Shown: positions 55,543 through 64,000, counted from the stretch's first letter. The stretch: DNA of 64,000 bases from Planctomycetaceae bacterium (GCA_902629495.1 CACORA010000006.1:12183-76182), one strand, 5' to 3'. The notes: generated by a model not told the origin, from the letters alone. A program made the numbers and translations.

Positions 55543-56604
55543 ATGAAAATCCGACTTGCACTTTACACGTCTCTTGTATCCTCTGTGTTCCTCGTTCCAG
55601 CCATCGGTTTGGCTGTCGAGTATGTTTCGTCTCCTCCAGTTCCAGGAGCAGGACTAAAGATTGAGTATCTTGGCGACACATTTGAGGATAATGAATGGAA
55701 GTTTATTCACAATCATCCAAAAAGTTCTCGAGAAGATGACGGCTACGCTCGAGGACCAATGGGTTTTTCAGCCAATAGACGTTTCGTTGAGGGGCCTGAG
55801 CGAGGTCAGCCGGATCTGCTGGATGTGATCAAAACGCCAGATGGAGGGGTGCCCGGGAGTAAGCATGCCCTTCTGATACGGACACTTCATTCGGGAGTGC
55901 CTGGAACGTACTCACGGATGATGCAACAGGATGACCTGATATGTGGAATTACAACGCGTCTTGGATCTCAAATACCCGTCCGTGAAATTCCTAGCTGCGT
56001 TGTTCGGGTGTGGCTCCCGCCATCAGAAAAATGGGAAGATCGAAGTGGACCTCATTTTGGAATCCGATTGGGATTGAGAACAACGACACTTGAACCGAAC
56101 CGAGGTCTGTTTGCCTCCGGAAGTTCACCGGTCGTTGAACCCTACTGGCCTGGTATGTGGATTCACTTCCGTAGCGAAACGTCAAAAAGCGTAGAGTCTG
56201 ATTCGGCACTACTCAAAGTTCGTGGAAACCGGCGAGGAATTGATTTTCCTGTGAGGGACATTCCTCTGGAACAATTCGGTTGGTGGACCTTTGGCATGTC
56301 AGTATCGCCAGATGGCCAAGTGCACTATTTTGCACGGCCTGGTGTTGATGATCTTACAGCCGATGATCATCTAACAAGCCAGTTCCCATACGGATTCCGT
56401 GCTGAACGGCTCAATTCCTTTTTCTTCAATATATGTAACTTCAATGATGGGCACACATGGTCAACACCATTCGTCATTGATGATCCATCGATCCACGTTG
56501 TGAATTCTGCGAGGATAGAAACCCTTGTGACAAGACGTGAGGTATACGATCAACGGCGGCAACGACGATCCGCATATCAAAAGCGTTCTGGAAGTATTCG
56601 CTAA
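55543..56604 (+). CDS. secreted protein of unknown function
   Basis: This 353-aa protein has a signal peptide (about 1-24, 'PAIGLA') and a mature part rich in aromatic and Gly residues with predicted beta structure ('EYLGDTFEDNEWKFIHNHPK', 'GWWTFGMSVSPDGQVHYFAR'). It resembles planctomycete secreted proteins with a concanavalin/LamG-like fold, but I cannot name the family. The C-terminus is basic ('RRQRRSAYQKRSGSIR'). It is convergent with the GT39 gene. Confidence 0.75.
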   Translation: MKIRLALYTSLVSSVFLVPAIGLAVEYVSSPPVPGAGLKIEYLGDTFEDNEWKFIHNHPKSSREDDGYARGPMGFSANRRFVEGPERGQPDLLDVIKTPDGGVPGSKHALLIRTLHSGVPGTYSRMMQQDDLICGITTRLGSQIPVREIPSCVVRVWLPPSEKWEDRSGPHFGIRLGLRTTTLEPNRGLFASGSSPVVEPYWPGMWIHFRSETSKSVESDSALLKVRGNRRGIDFPVRDIPLEQFGWWTFGMSVSPDGQVHYFARPGVDDLTADDHLTSQFPYGFRAERLNSFFFNICNFNDGHTWSTPFVIDDPSIHVVNSARIETLVTRREVYDQRRQRRSAYQKRSGSIR

Positions 56605-56638
56605 GGACTTCCCACCAGAGGTTCTAAGCTTGAATCAA

Positions 56639-58381
56639 CTAACGAGAAAGACCCACACTCTTCTGAGCAGTGGCTATTTGTTTGTCGCCAATCAACAGAA
56701 AGTCATGCTCTCGAAAGAGAGGCCGTTTTCGGTCGATGATGCCATATCGTGCCGGTAGATTATCAGCAAGCAGGTCAAATCGATGGGCAGGAACAATCAC
56801 TAATGCATCTGGACCAGTGCTTAGGAAATTCAATACCTCGTTAGTTTCTTCGCCCGTCCATTCTTTTACATGACCGTGTGAATAAAAAACAATATTTGGT
56901 GTGTTATGTGTCAGCGTACCGATTCGAGCTTTCCCACCAGCATGGACATGTGCTTTTTGCACAAGATAAGGCAATGCATTCGCTCGTCCAAGCCATGAAG
57001 CAACAGGTCCTATGAGCAGCGATGTATAGACGAGTGCTGTGATTGTAAAGAAGTGAACGGCTGCAAGATGATTTTTTCTCGCAACGAGCAAGCAAGCTAC
57101 GCATCCGATGAAGGGTATGACTCCAACAAGTGCTGAGGGAGTCGCATGTGTGATGCCAAAGAATGTTGTTGTGAAGATGACGCCTGCTGATGCCATCCCG
57201 CCAAAGGCAAGCGAGGCAAGGCCAAGTGCAAGCCACCGAGGATGGGGCCATCGTGCACGAGATGCTGCATCAATTCCCACTGCGGCAACGAGTAATGCAG
57301 CTGCTGGGTATGCTGGCATGATGTAGTTTGGAAGTTTCGTAGCCGCCAGTGAGAAACCAAAAATCCATACTGCCATCCACAAAAGAAGAAGTCCGTTGAT
57401 GGATCGAGGCGTTGCCGAATCCTTACCATTCCACAATCGCCATGCAACGAGAACAATTGAAAATGGCAAAAAACAAGACCATGGAAAAAAGCCAATCAGT
57501 ATCGTCACAGGGTGATACCAGAGGCCGCCACTATGATTTTCCATTGCAGCTGCAGCTCGGCCGATATTATGAATGAAGAAAAATCCCCGTGTCCATTGTC
57601 CATTGGTGTAGATATCAACAAGGAGATACCAAGGTAACGAAATAAGAAGCATCGAGAGTGTGATGACTCCAAGGCGGAGAGTCATACAAGTGCGCAGCGT
57701 TGCGGTCACGGTATTCTTTATGAATTGCTTCAACTGAAGCCGTTGTTGTACGGGTGTTTCACCGATGATCAGAAGCCAGACCCAGGGGAGCAGCACGGCC
57801 AGTGGTCCAATAAAACCAATTGGTCCTTTACACAGTACTGCAAGCCCAAGCAAGCCGCCTACGAGGCATGCACGTGAAATGGTGAGGCGTGAGGTTTGTA
57901 TCGTATTCGGAATGGGAACAATCTGTTCAGCGGCAAGAAGGGTTGCCCATGTGCACAATGCCGTCAGGATAGCATCAGGTGTCGCAGCGTGAGATTCTAT
58001 CCCAACAAGGATACAACTGATGTACGCCAGTGATGCAATGATACCCGTGGGCGTATTAAACCATTGGACACCAGCTCGATAGAGGGCAAGTGCTGTGAGA
58101 AAGGTGGCGATTGCACTTGGCAGGCGAGCAGAAAACTCTGAAACACCAAATACGATATAGCATAGTGCCATGCTCCAGTGCATGAGGACTGGCTTATCGA
58201 CAGCAAGCGAGTCATTGTACATTGGCACTACCCAGTTTCCGGTCGTCACCATTGCTTCGGCGATAGCAGCAAACCGTGGCTCGTCTTCATCCCAGAGTGC
58301 TGTTGCTGGAAAACCAAGTGCAAGAAAGGCAATGGTAATAGCAGACACGACGAAAATTGGACGAGCATAAGGATGCATCAA
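56639..58381 (-). CDS. GT39/ArnT-like membrane glycosyltransferase
   Basis: The 580-aa protein has about 12-13 membrane helices and the family N-terminal acidic motif 'ALWDEDEPRFAAIAEAM' in the first outer loop, followed by 'VDKPVLMHWSMALCYIVFG'. It transfers a sugar from a polyprenyl-phosphate carrier to lipid or protein on the outer face. Genes nearby make the donor (GT2 at 59322) and possibly recycle the carrier (PAP2 at 58612). The substrate (lipid A or protein) is not certain. Confidence 0.88.
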   Translation of the reverse strand: MMHPYARPIFVVSAITIAFLALGFPATALWDEDEPRFAAIAEAMVTTGNWVVPMYNDSLAVDKPVLMHWSMALCYIVFGVSEFSARLPSAIATFLTALALYRAGVQWFNTPTGIIASLAYISCILVGIESHAATPDAILTALCTWATLLAAEQIVPIPNTIQTSRLTISRACLVGGLLGLAVLCKGPIGFIGPLAVLLPWVWLLIIGETPVQQRLQLKQFIKNTVTATLRTCMTLRLGVITLSMLLISLPWYLLVDIYTNGQWTRGFFFIHNIGRAAAAMENHSGGLWYHPVTILIGFFPWSCFLPFSIVLVAWRLWNGKDSATPRSINGLLLLWMAVWIFGFSLAATKLPNYIMPAYPAAALLVAAVGIDAASRARWPHPRWLALGLASLAFGGMASAGVIFTTTFFGITHATPSALVGVIPFIGCVACLLVARKNHLAAVHFFTITALVYTSLLIGPVASWLGRANALPYLVQKAHVHAGGKARIGTLTHNTPNIVFYSHGHVKEWTGEETNEVLNFLSTGPDALVIVPAHRFDLLADNLPARYGIIDRKRPLFREHDFLLIGDKQIATAQKSVGLSR

Positions 58382-58611
58382 AAACTACGATTTCTATAAC
58401 TGATTTCTGTAACTGCGAAATAAGAGGTGGAAGGTTACGTAAAAAGGCGATTTCAGGAAAGTGGACTTTTAGCACTTTTTTTCATTGGAAAAGTGAATCC
58501 ATCATCGGACTTGTCGAAGAGGGTTTATGGCTAGTACGGTCTGTATCTTTCTGTTTGAAAATTCCATAAAAATCGGTTCACACACCCAGAAGAATGTTTT
58601 AAGTCGTTCGT

Positions 58612-59313
58612 ATGACTGATCGTTCACGACCACATCGAAGAGTACAAGGTGCATTTAGCAGAAATCGCCTTGTGGCAATCGCGATCATGTGCGCAGCATG
58701 CGGATGGATTGCATTTTTCTTTGATCTGCCTGTTGCAAGACTCATGCAAAACGATGTGCTCCCAGGAGACATTCGTAAGCTGTTCGATTTTCCTGAAGTC
58801 GCAGGGCATGGCCTCGGGGTTGGCCTGCTCATCATTGGTGTCGCAGCACTGGATCCAACCTTATGGCGACGGTCTGCAGGCCAGGTATGGTTCCCTTCAG
58901 CATCATTTCTTCGTTTTTTCTTTGCAACCTATTCAGGAGCGCTTGTGGTGAACATATTGAAGCTCTTGGTCATTCGTGTTCGGCCACGATCAATTGATCT
59001 TGCCAGTCTGTCATCACCACTTGATACCTTTGGGCAGCTAGCAGCATGTTTTTCAGGAGCGTCTGGAAGTGACCTGATGAGTTTTCCATCGGGGCACTCG
59101 GCAGTAGCTGCCGGATTTGCAGCGGCACTCTGTCACCGCTATCCACATGCAAGGTGGTACTTTATCACGGTTGCTGTAGGAGCAATGTTTCAGCGCATTG
59201 TGTCGTCAGCTCATTATCCGAGTGATGTTTGTTGGGGTGCTGCGATTGGTCTTCTGGGTGCAGCAGCATGCCTCTCACAACCGATAGATAAGTCAGTCCT
59301 ACAAACGTCTTAG
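58612..59313 (+). CDS. PAP2-family lipid phosphatase
   Basis: The 233-aa membrane protein has all three PAP2 motifs: 'KLLVIRVRPR' (KxxxxxxRP), 'SFPSGHSAVAAG' (PSGH) and 'RIVSSAHYPSDV' (SRxxxxxHxxxD form, with Arg and His present). It may dephosphorylate undecaprenyl diphosphate or phosphatidate. It is divergent from the GT39 gene and 8 bases upstream of the GT2 gene. Confidence 0.9.
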   Translation: MTDRSRPHRRVQGAFSRNRLVAIAIMCAACGWIAFFFDLPVARLMQNDVLPGDIRKLFDFPEVAGHGLGVGLLIIGVAALDPTLWRRSAGQVWFPSASFLRFFFATYSGALVVNILKLLVIRVRPRSIDLASLSSPLDTFGQLAACFSGASGSDLMSFPSGHSAVAAGFAAALCHRYPHARWYFITVAVGAMFQRIVSSAHYPSDVCWGAAIGLLGAAACLSQPIDKSVLQTS

Positions 59314-59321
59314 GTCATATC

Positions 59322-60122
59322 ATGCTGGATGTCATTCTTGTTGTGCCATGTTTCAATGAAGAAAAGCGACTGCAGGTTGCAGAATTCCGTTGGTTCGCAG
59401 TCGCGCATGCGAATGTGCGTTTTGTGATGGTCGATGATGGGAGTGATGACCAAACAGGTGAGGTGCTTCGAGGGCTTGCACGTTTTCGCCCGACGCAATT
59501 TGAGGTTCTTTCTTTAGCAGAGAATTGTGGAAAGGCAGAGTCTGTGCGACAGGGTATGGTTCGGGCATTTGAGTTGGAGGCGGATGCCGTTGGTTTCATT
59601 GATGCTGATCTTGCGGCACCATTGACGGAGGTATTGCGGATGATTGATGTCCTTCAGCGATGCCCGGAGATCAACGTTGTTGCAGGATCACGAGTCGCAT
59701 TAGCTGGGCATGTAATCGACCGACGTTTTTTTCGCCGTGTCCTGGGAGGATGCTTTGCAGCCGTTGCGACAGGATGCATCGGCGTTCCATTCAGGGATAC
59801 ACAATGTGGACTGAAGTTGTTCCGATCATTGGAATCAATCCAGTCACTTTTTTCATATGCATTTCATTCACGATGGATTTTTGATGTTGAGTTGTTTGCA
59901 CGTCTCATTGCCGAACAGGGGCGTGATCATGCTGTGAGGCAGATGTATGAGATGCCATTAGAAAAATGGTCAGAAGTCGCAGGATCAAAGTTGAAAACAG
60001 GAGATTTTCTGAAGGCAATTGGAGAGCTTTTTTGTATCTATAACTACTACATTCGATCAGGCCGTCATCGTCGTCCTGTTGTGCACGAACTCCAACGTTC
60101 TCGTCCAAAGCGTGCCGCATAA
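59322..60122 (+). CDS. GT2-family polyprenyl-phosphate sugar transferase (DPM/DPG-synthase-like)
   Basis: The 266-aa enzyme has a GT2 fold: 'VVPCFNEEKRL' (nucleotide site), 'VMVDDGSDDQTGEVL', the DxD-type 'GFIDADLAAPLTEVL', and 'DTQCGLKLFRS', typical of dolichyl-phosphate glucosyl/mannosyl transferases. It lacks C-terminal membrane helices. It probably makes the polyprenyl-phosphate sugar used by the GT39 transferase. Overlap and spacing put it in an operon with PAP2. Confidence 0.9.
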   Translation: MLDVILVVPCFNEEKRLQVAEFRWFAVAHANVRFVMVDDGSDDQTGEVLRGLARFRPTQFEVLSLAENCGKAESVRQGMVRAFELEADAVGFIDADLAAPLTEVLRMIDVLQRCPEINVVAGSRVALAGHVIDRRFFRRVLGGCFAAVATGCIGVPFRDTQCGLKLFRSLESIQSLFSYAFHSRWIFDVELFARLIAEQGRDHAVRQMYEMPLEKWSEVAGSKLKTGDFLKAIGELFCIYNYYIRSGRHRRPVVHELQRSRPKRAA

Positions 60123-60181
60123 AGTGATTCAGCGAACAGCGTAGAGGTTGTTTGGTATCGCATGCCATGAAAGAGTAGAAA

Positions 60182-60865
60182 CTATTCGGGAGAGAATTCT
60201 TTTGTCAATTTGTTTGTTACCGCAAAAGAAATCTGCTCAAGTTCAATGGCAAGGTCCACACCAACGACTTTCACATGAGATGGTAGCGTAAGCGTAACAG
60301 GTGCAAAATTTACAATACCTTCAACGCCGGCATGTATAAAGTGATCGGCTACTTCTTGAGCTTGAGGGCCAGGAACGACAAGCATTCCGAGCCGTATATG
60401 GTTTTCGCGTATCACATCACTCAGTTGGGCGAGTGCCTGAACCTCAATACCTTGGATCGTGCGACCAATTTTTGCAGAGTCGGAATCAAAAGCTGCGACA
60501 ATGGAAAAGTTTTGGCGGCCAAAGCCTCGATAACCCAAGAGGGCTTGTCCAAGGTTGCCTACACCAACCATGGCGACTGGCCAGGAATGGTTTGTACCGA
60601 GAATGTCTCGAGTCGCACGTATGAGTTCATCGCAACGGTAACCAACACCTGGGTAACCAGATTGCCCAACGAATCCAAGATCTTTCCGCACCTGGGCATC
60701 ACTGAATCCCAATAAGGTGCCCAGTTGACTCGATGAAATAGTTTCCTGTCCATTCAACTGAAGCCGCTGTAACTCACGAAGATAAAGCGATAGTCTCGTG
60801 ACAACCACCTTGGGGACAGTGGAATCAGAGGGTGTTTCATCAGCTGGTGGTTCAGATGGGGTCAT
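60182..60865 (-). CDS. rex: redox-sensing transcriptional repressor Rex
   Basis: The 227-aa protein has an N-terminal winged helix (about 20-85: 'LSLYLRELQRLQLNGQETIS' and 'LGTLLGFSDAQVRKDLGF') and a C-terminal Rossmann domain ('MVGVGNLGQALLGYRGF') that binds NADH/NAD+. Rex represses fermentation and respiration genes when NADH is low. No clear Rex operator was found in its own 270-base upstream region. ATG 60865; the first 20 residues are polar and non-conserved. Confidence 0.94.
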   Translation of the reverse strand: MTPSEPPADETPSDSTVPKVVVTRLSLYLRELQRLQLNGQETISSSQLGTLLGFSDAQVRKDLGFVGQSGYPGVGYRCDELIRATRDILGTNHSWPVAMVGVGNLGQALLGYRGFGRQNFSIVAAFDSDSAKIGRTIQGIEVQALAQLSDVIRENHIRLGMLVVPGPQAQEVADHFIHAGVEGIVNFAPVTLTLPSHVKVVGVDLAIELEQISFAVTNKLTKEFSPE

Positions 60866-61103
60866 TGAATGTCATTCCGGATAGAGCGGTATGTGCAGAA
60901 ACTTTAATCACCGGATGCCCATGTCTGCAACGAAACTGTGATGTTTTTAGCATCTTTGTCGGTTGTATGGCCACTGGGGGTCTAGAAAAACCTGTCTGAT
61001 TGCGTGAAGTCTTTAGCCTGCGTCAAGTTTATGGCCGATCTTTATAAGGTATGCGTTCGCTCAGTTGCGGGCTGTGTTTTGAATTTCCCTTCAAATCAAA
61101 TGA

Positions 61104-61136
61104 TCAGGAGCCTTCCTCGAAAGAGGGACAGCAGAT
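61104..61136 (+). promoter_or_regulatory. ribosome binding site inside a GAAA-tetraloop hairpin
   Basis: TCCTC (61114-61118) can pair with GAGGG(A) (61123-61128) around a GAAA tetraloop (61119-61122). The 3' arm is the Shine-Dalgarno sequence, 9 bases before ATG 61137. Translation of the repeat protein may thus be damped or controlled. A second purine stretch, CAGGAG, lies at 61105-61110. Confidence 0.45.
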
Positions 61137-63131
61137 ATGAAGACCACATGGATTAGTTGTCTTTTGGCAATCGTATGTTTTGCTTCATCGGTTGATCGTG
61201 CCGATGCTGCCTACTGCGGCGTGTCGAGCTTTACCCAAGGAGACGGAAAGCTGTCGACCGTAAGCTTTTCGCGCGCCAGAAAAGGATGTTCACGCTGTGA
61301 AAAGGCAGTTCATGAACCAGATTGTGCAGCTCCATGTGGCACCCGTATGGTGAAGGATGTTGTGTATGAGCAAAAGCAATACACCTGCTACAAGACAGTT
61401 TGTGAAAAGGTTGTTGAGCAGAAAGAAGTGAACTGTGTTCGATATGAGACGGAAAAATGTTTCAGAGATGTTGAGTACACCGTTTGTAAGCCAGTGTGGG
61501 AAACTCGATCACGAACAGTCAATTACACCGTTTGTAAACCAGTGTGGGAAACGCACACCAAAGAAGTTCCGTATACGGTGTGCAAGCCTGTCTACGAGAC
61601 TCGTGAGCAGTGCTATACGGTCTGTAAGCCTGTCTACGAGACTCGTACAAAGGAGATACCGTACACGGTGTGTAAGCCAGTGTATGAGACTCGTACAAAG
61701 GAGATACCGTACACGGTGTGCAAGCCTGTGTATGAGACTCGTGAGCAGTGCTATACGGTATGTAAGCCTGTCTATGAGACTCGTACAAAGGAGATACCGT
61801 ACACGGTGTGCAAGCCAGTTTACGAGACTCGTGAACGTCGTTACACAGTGTGTAAGCCGGTCTATGAAACGAGAACAAGAGAGATACCGTACACGGTGTG
61901 CAAGCCCGTGTATGAGACTCGTGAGCAGTGTTACACGGTGTGCAAACCTGTGAAGGAGACTTGTGTCAAGGAGATACCTTACACAGTGTGCAAGCCTGTC
62001 TGGGAGACCCGCGAACGTGATGTTTGTCGAACGGTTTGTAAACCTGTGCACTACACCAAAACAGTAAAGGTATGTGGAGGTCACTGGAAAACAGAAACAT
62101 GTGAAGTGCCTGGGCCAGTGATCACAAAATGTATTCGTGAGCCAGGGTGCTGGGAGACGGATTGTTCCGGTCGGAAGTGTTACCGTCCTGGGAAAGTATG
62201 TCGGGTGAAGGAGCAGTGCCCACCTCGTACAATTTGCAAAAAGGTTTGGGTGCCAACGGTTTGTGAAAAAGAGGTGAAATGCGTTCGTTATGAGAAAGAG
62301 ACTGTTGTTGAAAAGCAGTGCTACAAGGTCTGTAAGATGGTGTCTGAACAACGCATGAAGACGTGTACGTATACAAAATGCAAGATGGTCCCTGAACAAC
62401 GTGTACGAACGTATCAGGTCTGCAAGATGGTGCCTGAGCAACGCGTGCGAACGTGTGAATACAAAGTCTGCAGAATGGTCCCTGAAGAGCGGGTGTGTAC
62501 GTATCAGGTCTGCCGCATGGTGCCAGAGCAGCGTGTCCGAACCTGTTCATATCAGATTTGCAAGATGGTTCCTGAACAACGTGTGCGGACGTATCAGGTC
62601 TGTAAGATGGTGCCAGAGCAGCGTGTGCGAACCTGTGAATACAAAGTCTGTAAGATGGTGCCAGAGCAGCGTGTTCGGACCTATCAGGTCTGTAGGATGG
62701 TGCCTGAGCAACGCGTCAGGACGTGTACCTATCAGGTATGCAGAATGGTGTCTGAGCAACGCGTGAGGACATGTGAGTACAGGGTCTGTAAAATGGTCCC
62801 TGAGCAACGTGTCAGGACCTATCAGGTGTGCAAGATGGTGCCTGAGCAACGTGTCAGGACCTGTGAATACAAGGTATGCCGAATGGTCAAGGAACAGCGT
62901 TGTCGTGAGGAGTGCTACAAAGTCTGTACTATGATGCAGAAGAAATGTACTAAACAGGTTCCTTACTGTGTAACCAAACCAGTACATTACACTAAGACAG
63001 TAGACGTGTGCCGTTTGGTACCGAAAAAGGTTGCGTATACTGTGACACGATGTGTTCCGAAAACAGTCTATCGTGAGGTTCCATGTGAACCGACATGTTC
63101 TGCTGAACCATCATGCGGGGCAGGTACCTGA
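61137..63131 (+). CDS. 664-aa cysteine-rich repeat protein, YTV-type cell-wall protein
   Basis: The product has a signal peptide (about 1-24) and, by my count, 72 cysteines. Residues 114-310 hold 13 copies of [YR]TVCKPV-x-[EY]T units; residues 395-599 hold 13 copies of C[KR]MVxEQR-type units. Most units are 14 or 16 residues long, and both kinds fit Y-x-V-C-[KR]-x-V-x-E-x-R. Each block is preceded by a CVRYE module (C100, C382) and followed by a KPVHYTKTV cap (302-310, 614-622). Charges are mostly basic and proline is frequent, consistent with a rigid disulfide-bonded fibre. It resembles YTV proteins proposed as cell-wall proteins in Rhodopirellula. It ends 'CEPTCSAEPSCGAGT'. Divergent from rex. 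Confidence 0.9.
   Translation: MKTTWISCLLAIVCFASSVDRADAAYCGVSSFTQGDGKLSTVSFSRARKGCSRCEKAVHEPDCAAPCGTRMVKDVVYEQKQYTCYKTVCEKVVEQKEVNCVRYETEKCFRDVEYTVCKPVWETRSRTVNYTVCKPVWETHTKEVPYTVCKPVYETREQCYTVCKPVYETRTKEIPYTVCKPVYETRTKEIPYTVCKPVYETREQCYTVCKPVYETRTKEIPYTVCKPVYETRERRYTVCKPVYETRTREIPYTVCKPVYETREQCYTVCKPVKETCVKEIPYTVCKPVWETRERDVCRTVCKPVHYTKTVKVCGGHWKTETCEVPGPVITKCIREPGCWETDCSGRKCYRPGKVCRVKEQCPPRTICKKVWVPTVCEKEVKCVRYEKETVVEKQCYKVCKMVSEQRMKTCTYTKCKMVPEQRVRTYQVCKMVPEQRVRTCEYKVCRMVPEERVCTYQVCRMVPEQRVRTCSYQICKMVPEQRVRTYQVCKMVPEQRVRTCEYKVCKMVPEQRVRTYQVCRMVPEQRVRTCTYQVCRMVSEQRVRTCEYRVCKMVPEQRVRTYQVCKMVPEQRVRTCEYKVCRMVKEQRCREECYKVCTMMQKKCTKQVPYCVTKPVHYTKTVDVCRLVPKKVAYTVTRCVPKTVYREVPCEPTCSAEPSCGAGT
61476..62066 (+). 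repeat. YTVCKPV repeat block (coding)
   Basis: Thirteen units of 42 or 48 bases encode [YR]TVCKPV followed by variable 7-9 residues (TRTKEIP or TREQC forms). DNA identity between some units is high, so slippage or recombination could change copy number. The pattern keeps the reading frame and is not CRISPR. Confidence 0.9.
62319..62933 (+). repeat. CKMVPEQRVRT repeat block (coding)
   Basis: Thirteen units encode C[KR]MV[PSK]EQRVRT followed by YQV (14-residue units) or C-x-Y-x-V (16-residue units), mostly alternating, which gives a higher-order period of 30 residues (90 bases). Synonymous differences between units show they are not all recent copies. Confidence 0.9.
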
Positions 63132-63193
63132 CCAACACTCTCGTTTTCCTAAACACACTGAATGTGTGTGCGCACGGAAATAGTATGAAACAG

Positions 63194-63236
63194 AAAAGGG
63201 AGGTTCAGGGTGTACCCACTGAACCTCCCTTTTTGT
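63194..63236. terminator. strong bidirectional intrinsic terminator
   Basis: A 15-bp perfect stem (63194-63208 with 63219-63233) and a 10-base loop. The stem arms end in AAAA and TTTT, so both strands carry a T-run (TTTTTGTTG on the plus strand; CTTTTCTG on the minus). It serves the repeat gene and the convergent serS. Confidence 0.92.
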
Positions 63237-63261
63237 TGTATGAATGAACGCACGTGATGCG

Positions 63262-64000
63262 TTATTCGGGAGGCAAAATCTTTTCCTTTCCCATCCACTG
63301 GTGAAGCGGTTGTGGAATCGTGATAGAGCCATCGCTTTGTTGATGGTTCTCCAAAAGGGCAATGATTGCTCGGCTTACAGCGATTGCTGTGCCATTGAGA
63401 GTGTGGACAAAGTTCGTGCCCTTGGTTCCCTTTTTTTTGTAACGTATACCCAATCGTCGTGCCTGATAATCAGTGCAGTTGGATGTGCTGGTGACTTCAC
63501 CCCATTCACCTTTCTGACCACGACCAGGCATCCAAGCCTCAAGATCATATTTTCGAAAAGCTGGTCCGCCAAGGTCGCCCGACGCGGTATCAATAACGCG
63601 ATATGGTATTTCTAAGCGATCAAAGAGCTTGCATTCGAGATTGAGAAGTTTTTGGTGTATTTCCTCACTTTGGTCTGGTGGTGTGAAGGCAAACATTTCG
63701 ACCTTGGTGAACTGATGGACTCGATAGAGCCCTCGTGTTGCCCGGCCATGTGCGCCAGCCTCAGTACGAAAGCAATGGCTTATGCCACAGAGCATGATGG
63801 GGAGTTCATCGGCATCAAAAATCCGCTCGTGAAATGCGCCACCTAACGTTATTTCGGCAGTTGCAACCAGAGAAAGGTCACTCTCATTGATAGAATAGAT
63901 CTGCGTTTCGGGTCCACGCGGTATAAATCCGGTACCCTCCAGAATAACGTCTCGGGCAAGATCCGGCGTTGTCATCACGGTAAAGCCCTCGTTTAACAAA
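63262..64000 (-). CDS. serS: seryl-tRNA synthetase, 5' part missing
   Basis: The C-terminal catalytic part is visible (about 246 codons); the frame stays open to the right edge. Class II motifs: motif 2 'CFRTEAGAHGRATRGLYRVH', and motif 3 near 'TLNGTAIAVSRAIIALLENH'. 'HQFTKVEMFAF' and 'TSTSNCTDYQARRLGIRYK' are SerRS-specific. The C-terminus ends 'IPQPLHQWMGKEKILPPE', typical of SerRS. The N-terminal coiled-coil arm lies beyond the window. Confidence 0.96.
   Translation of the reverse strand, partial: LLNEGFTVMTTPDLARDVILEGTGFIPRGPETQIYSINESDLSLVATAEITLGGAFHERIFDADELPIMLCGISHCFRTEAGAHGRATRGLYRVHQFTKVEMFAFTPPDQSEEIHQKLLNLECKLFDRLEIPYRVIDTASGDLGGPAFRKYDLEAWMPGRGQKGEWGEVTSTSNCTDYQARRLGIRYKKKGTKGTNFVHTLNGTAIAVSRAIIALLENHQQSDGSITIPQPLHQWMGKEKILPPE

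Noticed and set aside
60866..61136. Rex operator between rex and the repeat gene
   Set aside because: No TTGTGAAnnnnnnTTCACAA-like palindrome could be found by eye.
61509..62441. 310-codon frame on the minus strand opposite the repeat protein
   Set aside because: It is antisense to the periodic repeats, which keep the opposite strand open by chance. The predicted product is a low-complexity mirror with no signal or ribosome binding site.
61476..62933. Regular short repeats reminiscent of a CRISPR array
   Set aside because: The repeats keep a reading frame, have no unique spacers of constant length, and encode a signal-peptide protein with periodic cysteines. No cas genes are present.

Overview
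The window looks like a stretch of planctomycete chromosome (Pirellulales-like). Lineage markers are two secreted sulfatases, a secreted ThuA-DUF1080 protein, a PVC-type 'membrane-bound dehydrogenase' with HEAT-like C-terminus, an ECF sigma factor coupled to an anti-sigma/vWA membrane protein, and two extremely cysteine-rich secreted proteins, one of the 'YTV' cell-wall type. Base composition is moderate and even. I see no insertion sequence, prophage, CRISPR array, rRNA or integrase. This is mostly core chromosome with planctomycete-specific envelope genes mixed in.

Layout. 1-4817: a partial dehydrogenase (running off the left edge), a divergent sulfatase, and fumarase. 4849-9402 (minus): an 895-aa anchored protein of unknown role, then holB and tmk. 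9893-17538 (plus): mutY, ThuA-DUF1080, carA, a 32-cysteine secreted protein with its own terminator, and an ECF sigma factor overlapping an anti-sigma/vWA gene. 17590-22549: trxB (minus), then cstA, a 53-aa DUF2256 gene and nnrE packed with double overlaps (plus), meeting a CaCA-type exchanger (minus). 22556-38175 is a long minus-strand block of housekeeping and envelope genes: purA-uppS-cdsA with ATGA overlaps, then phoH, 7TM-HD phosphodiesterase, ybeY, CorC-like, a single reading frame joining RecO to a BamD-like lipoprotein, lptE, then folP, proA and a prolyl oligopeptidase. 38378-47809 (mostly plus): rluA, a NIP-type aquaporin, polyprenyl synthase, a nitrilase-fold secreted enzyme, a second sulfatase, and several small secreted or membrane proteins including a DUF2805 protein.

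48056-55337: tRNA-Gln(UUG) on the minus strand, then on the plus strand a tandem glycine riboswitch upstream of gcvP, followed by tdh, kbl and an S10 carboxypeptidase. This is a threonine-to-glycine-to-C1 route apparently gated by glycine. 55543-60122: a secreted protein of unknown function and a lipid-linked sugar set (GT39-type transferase, PAP2 phosphatase, GT2 transferase). 60182-64000: the Rex repressor, the 664-aa cysteine-rich repeat protein, a strong shared terminator, and partial serS off the right edge.

The observations most worth checking are: (1) the in-frame RecO/BamD-like reading frame, with a perfect internal Shine-Dalgarno sequence and lipobox at the junction; (2) the internal duplication in the 664-aa protein, where two diverged 14/16-residue repeat blocks share matching start and end caps; and (3) the glycine riboswitch placed over gcvP-tdh-kbl. 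Positions, starts and motifs were read by hand; family assignments rest on motif recognition without database searches.
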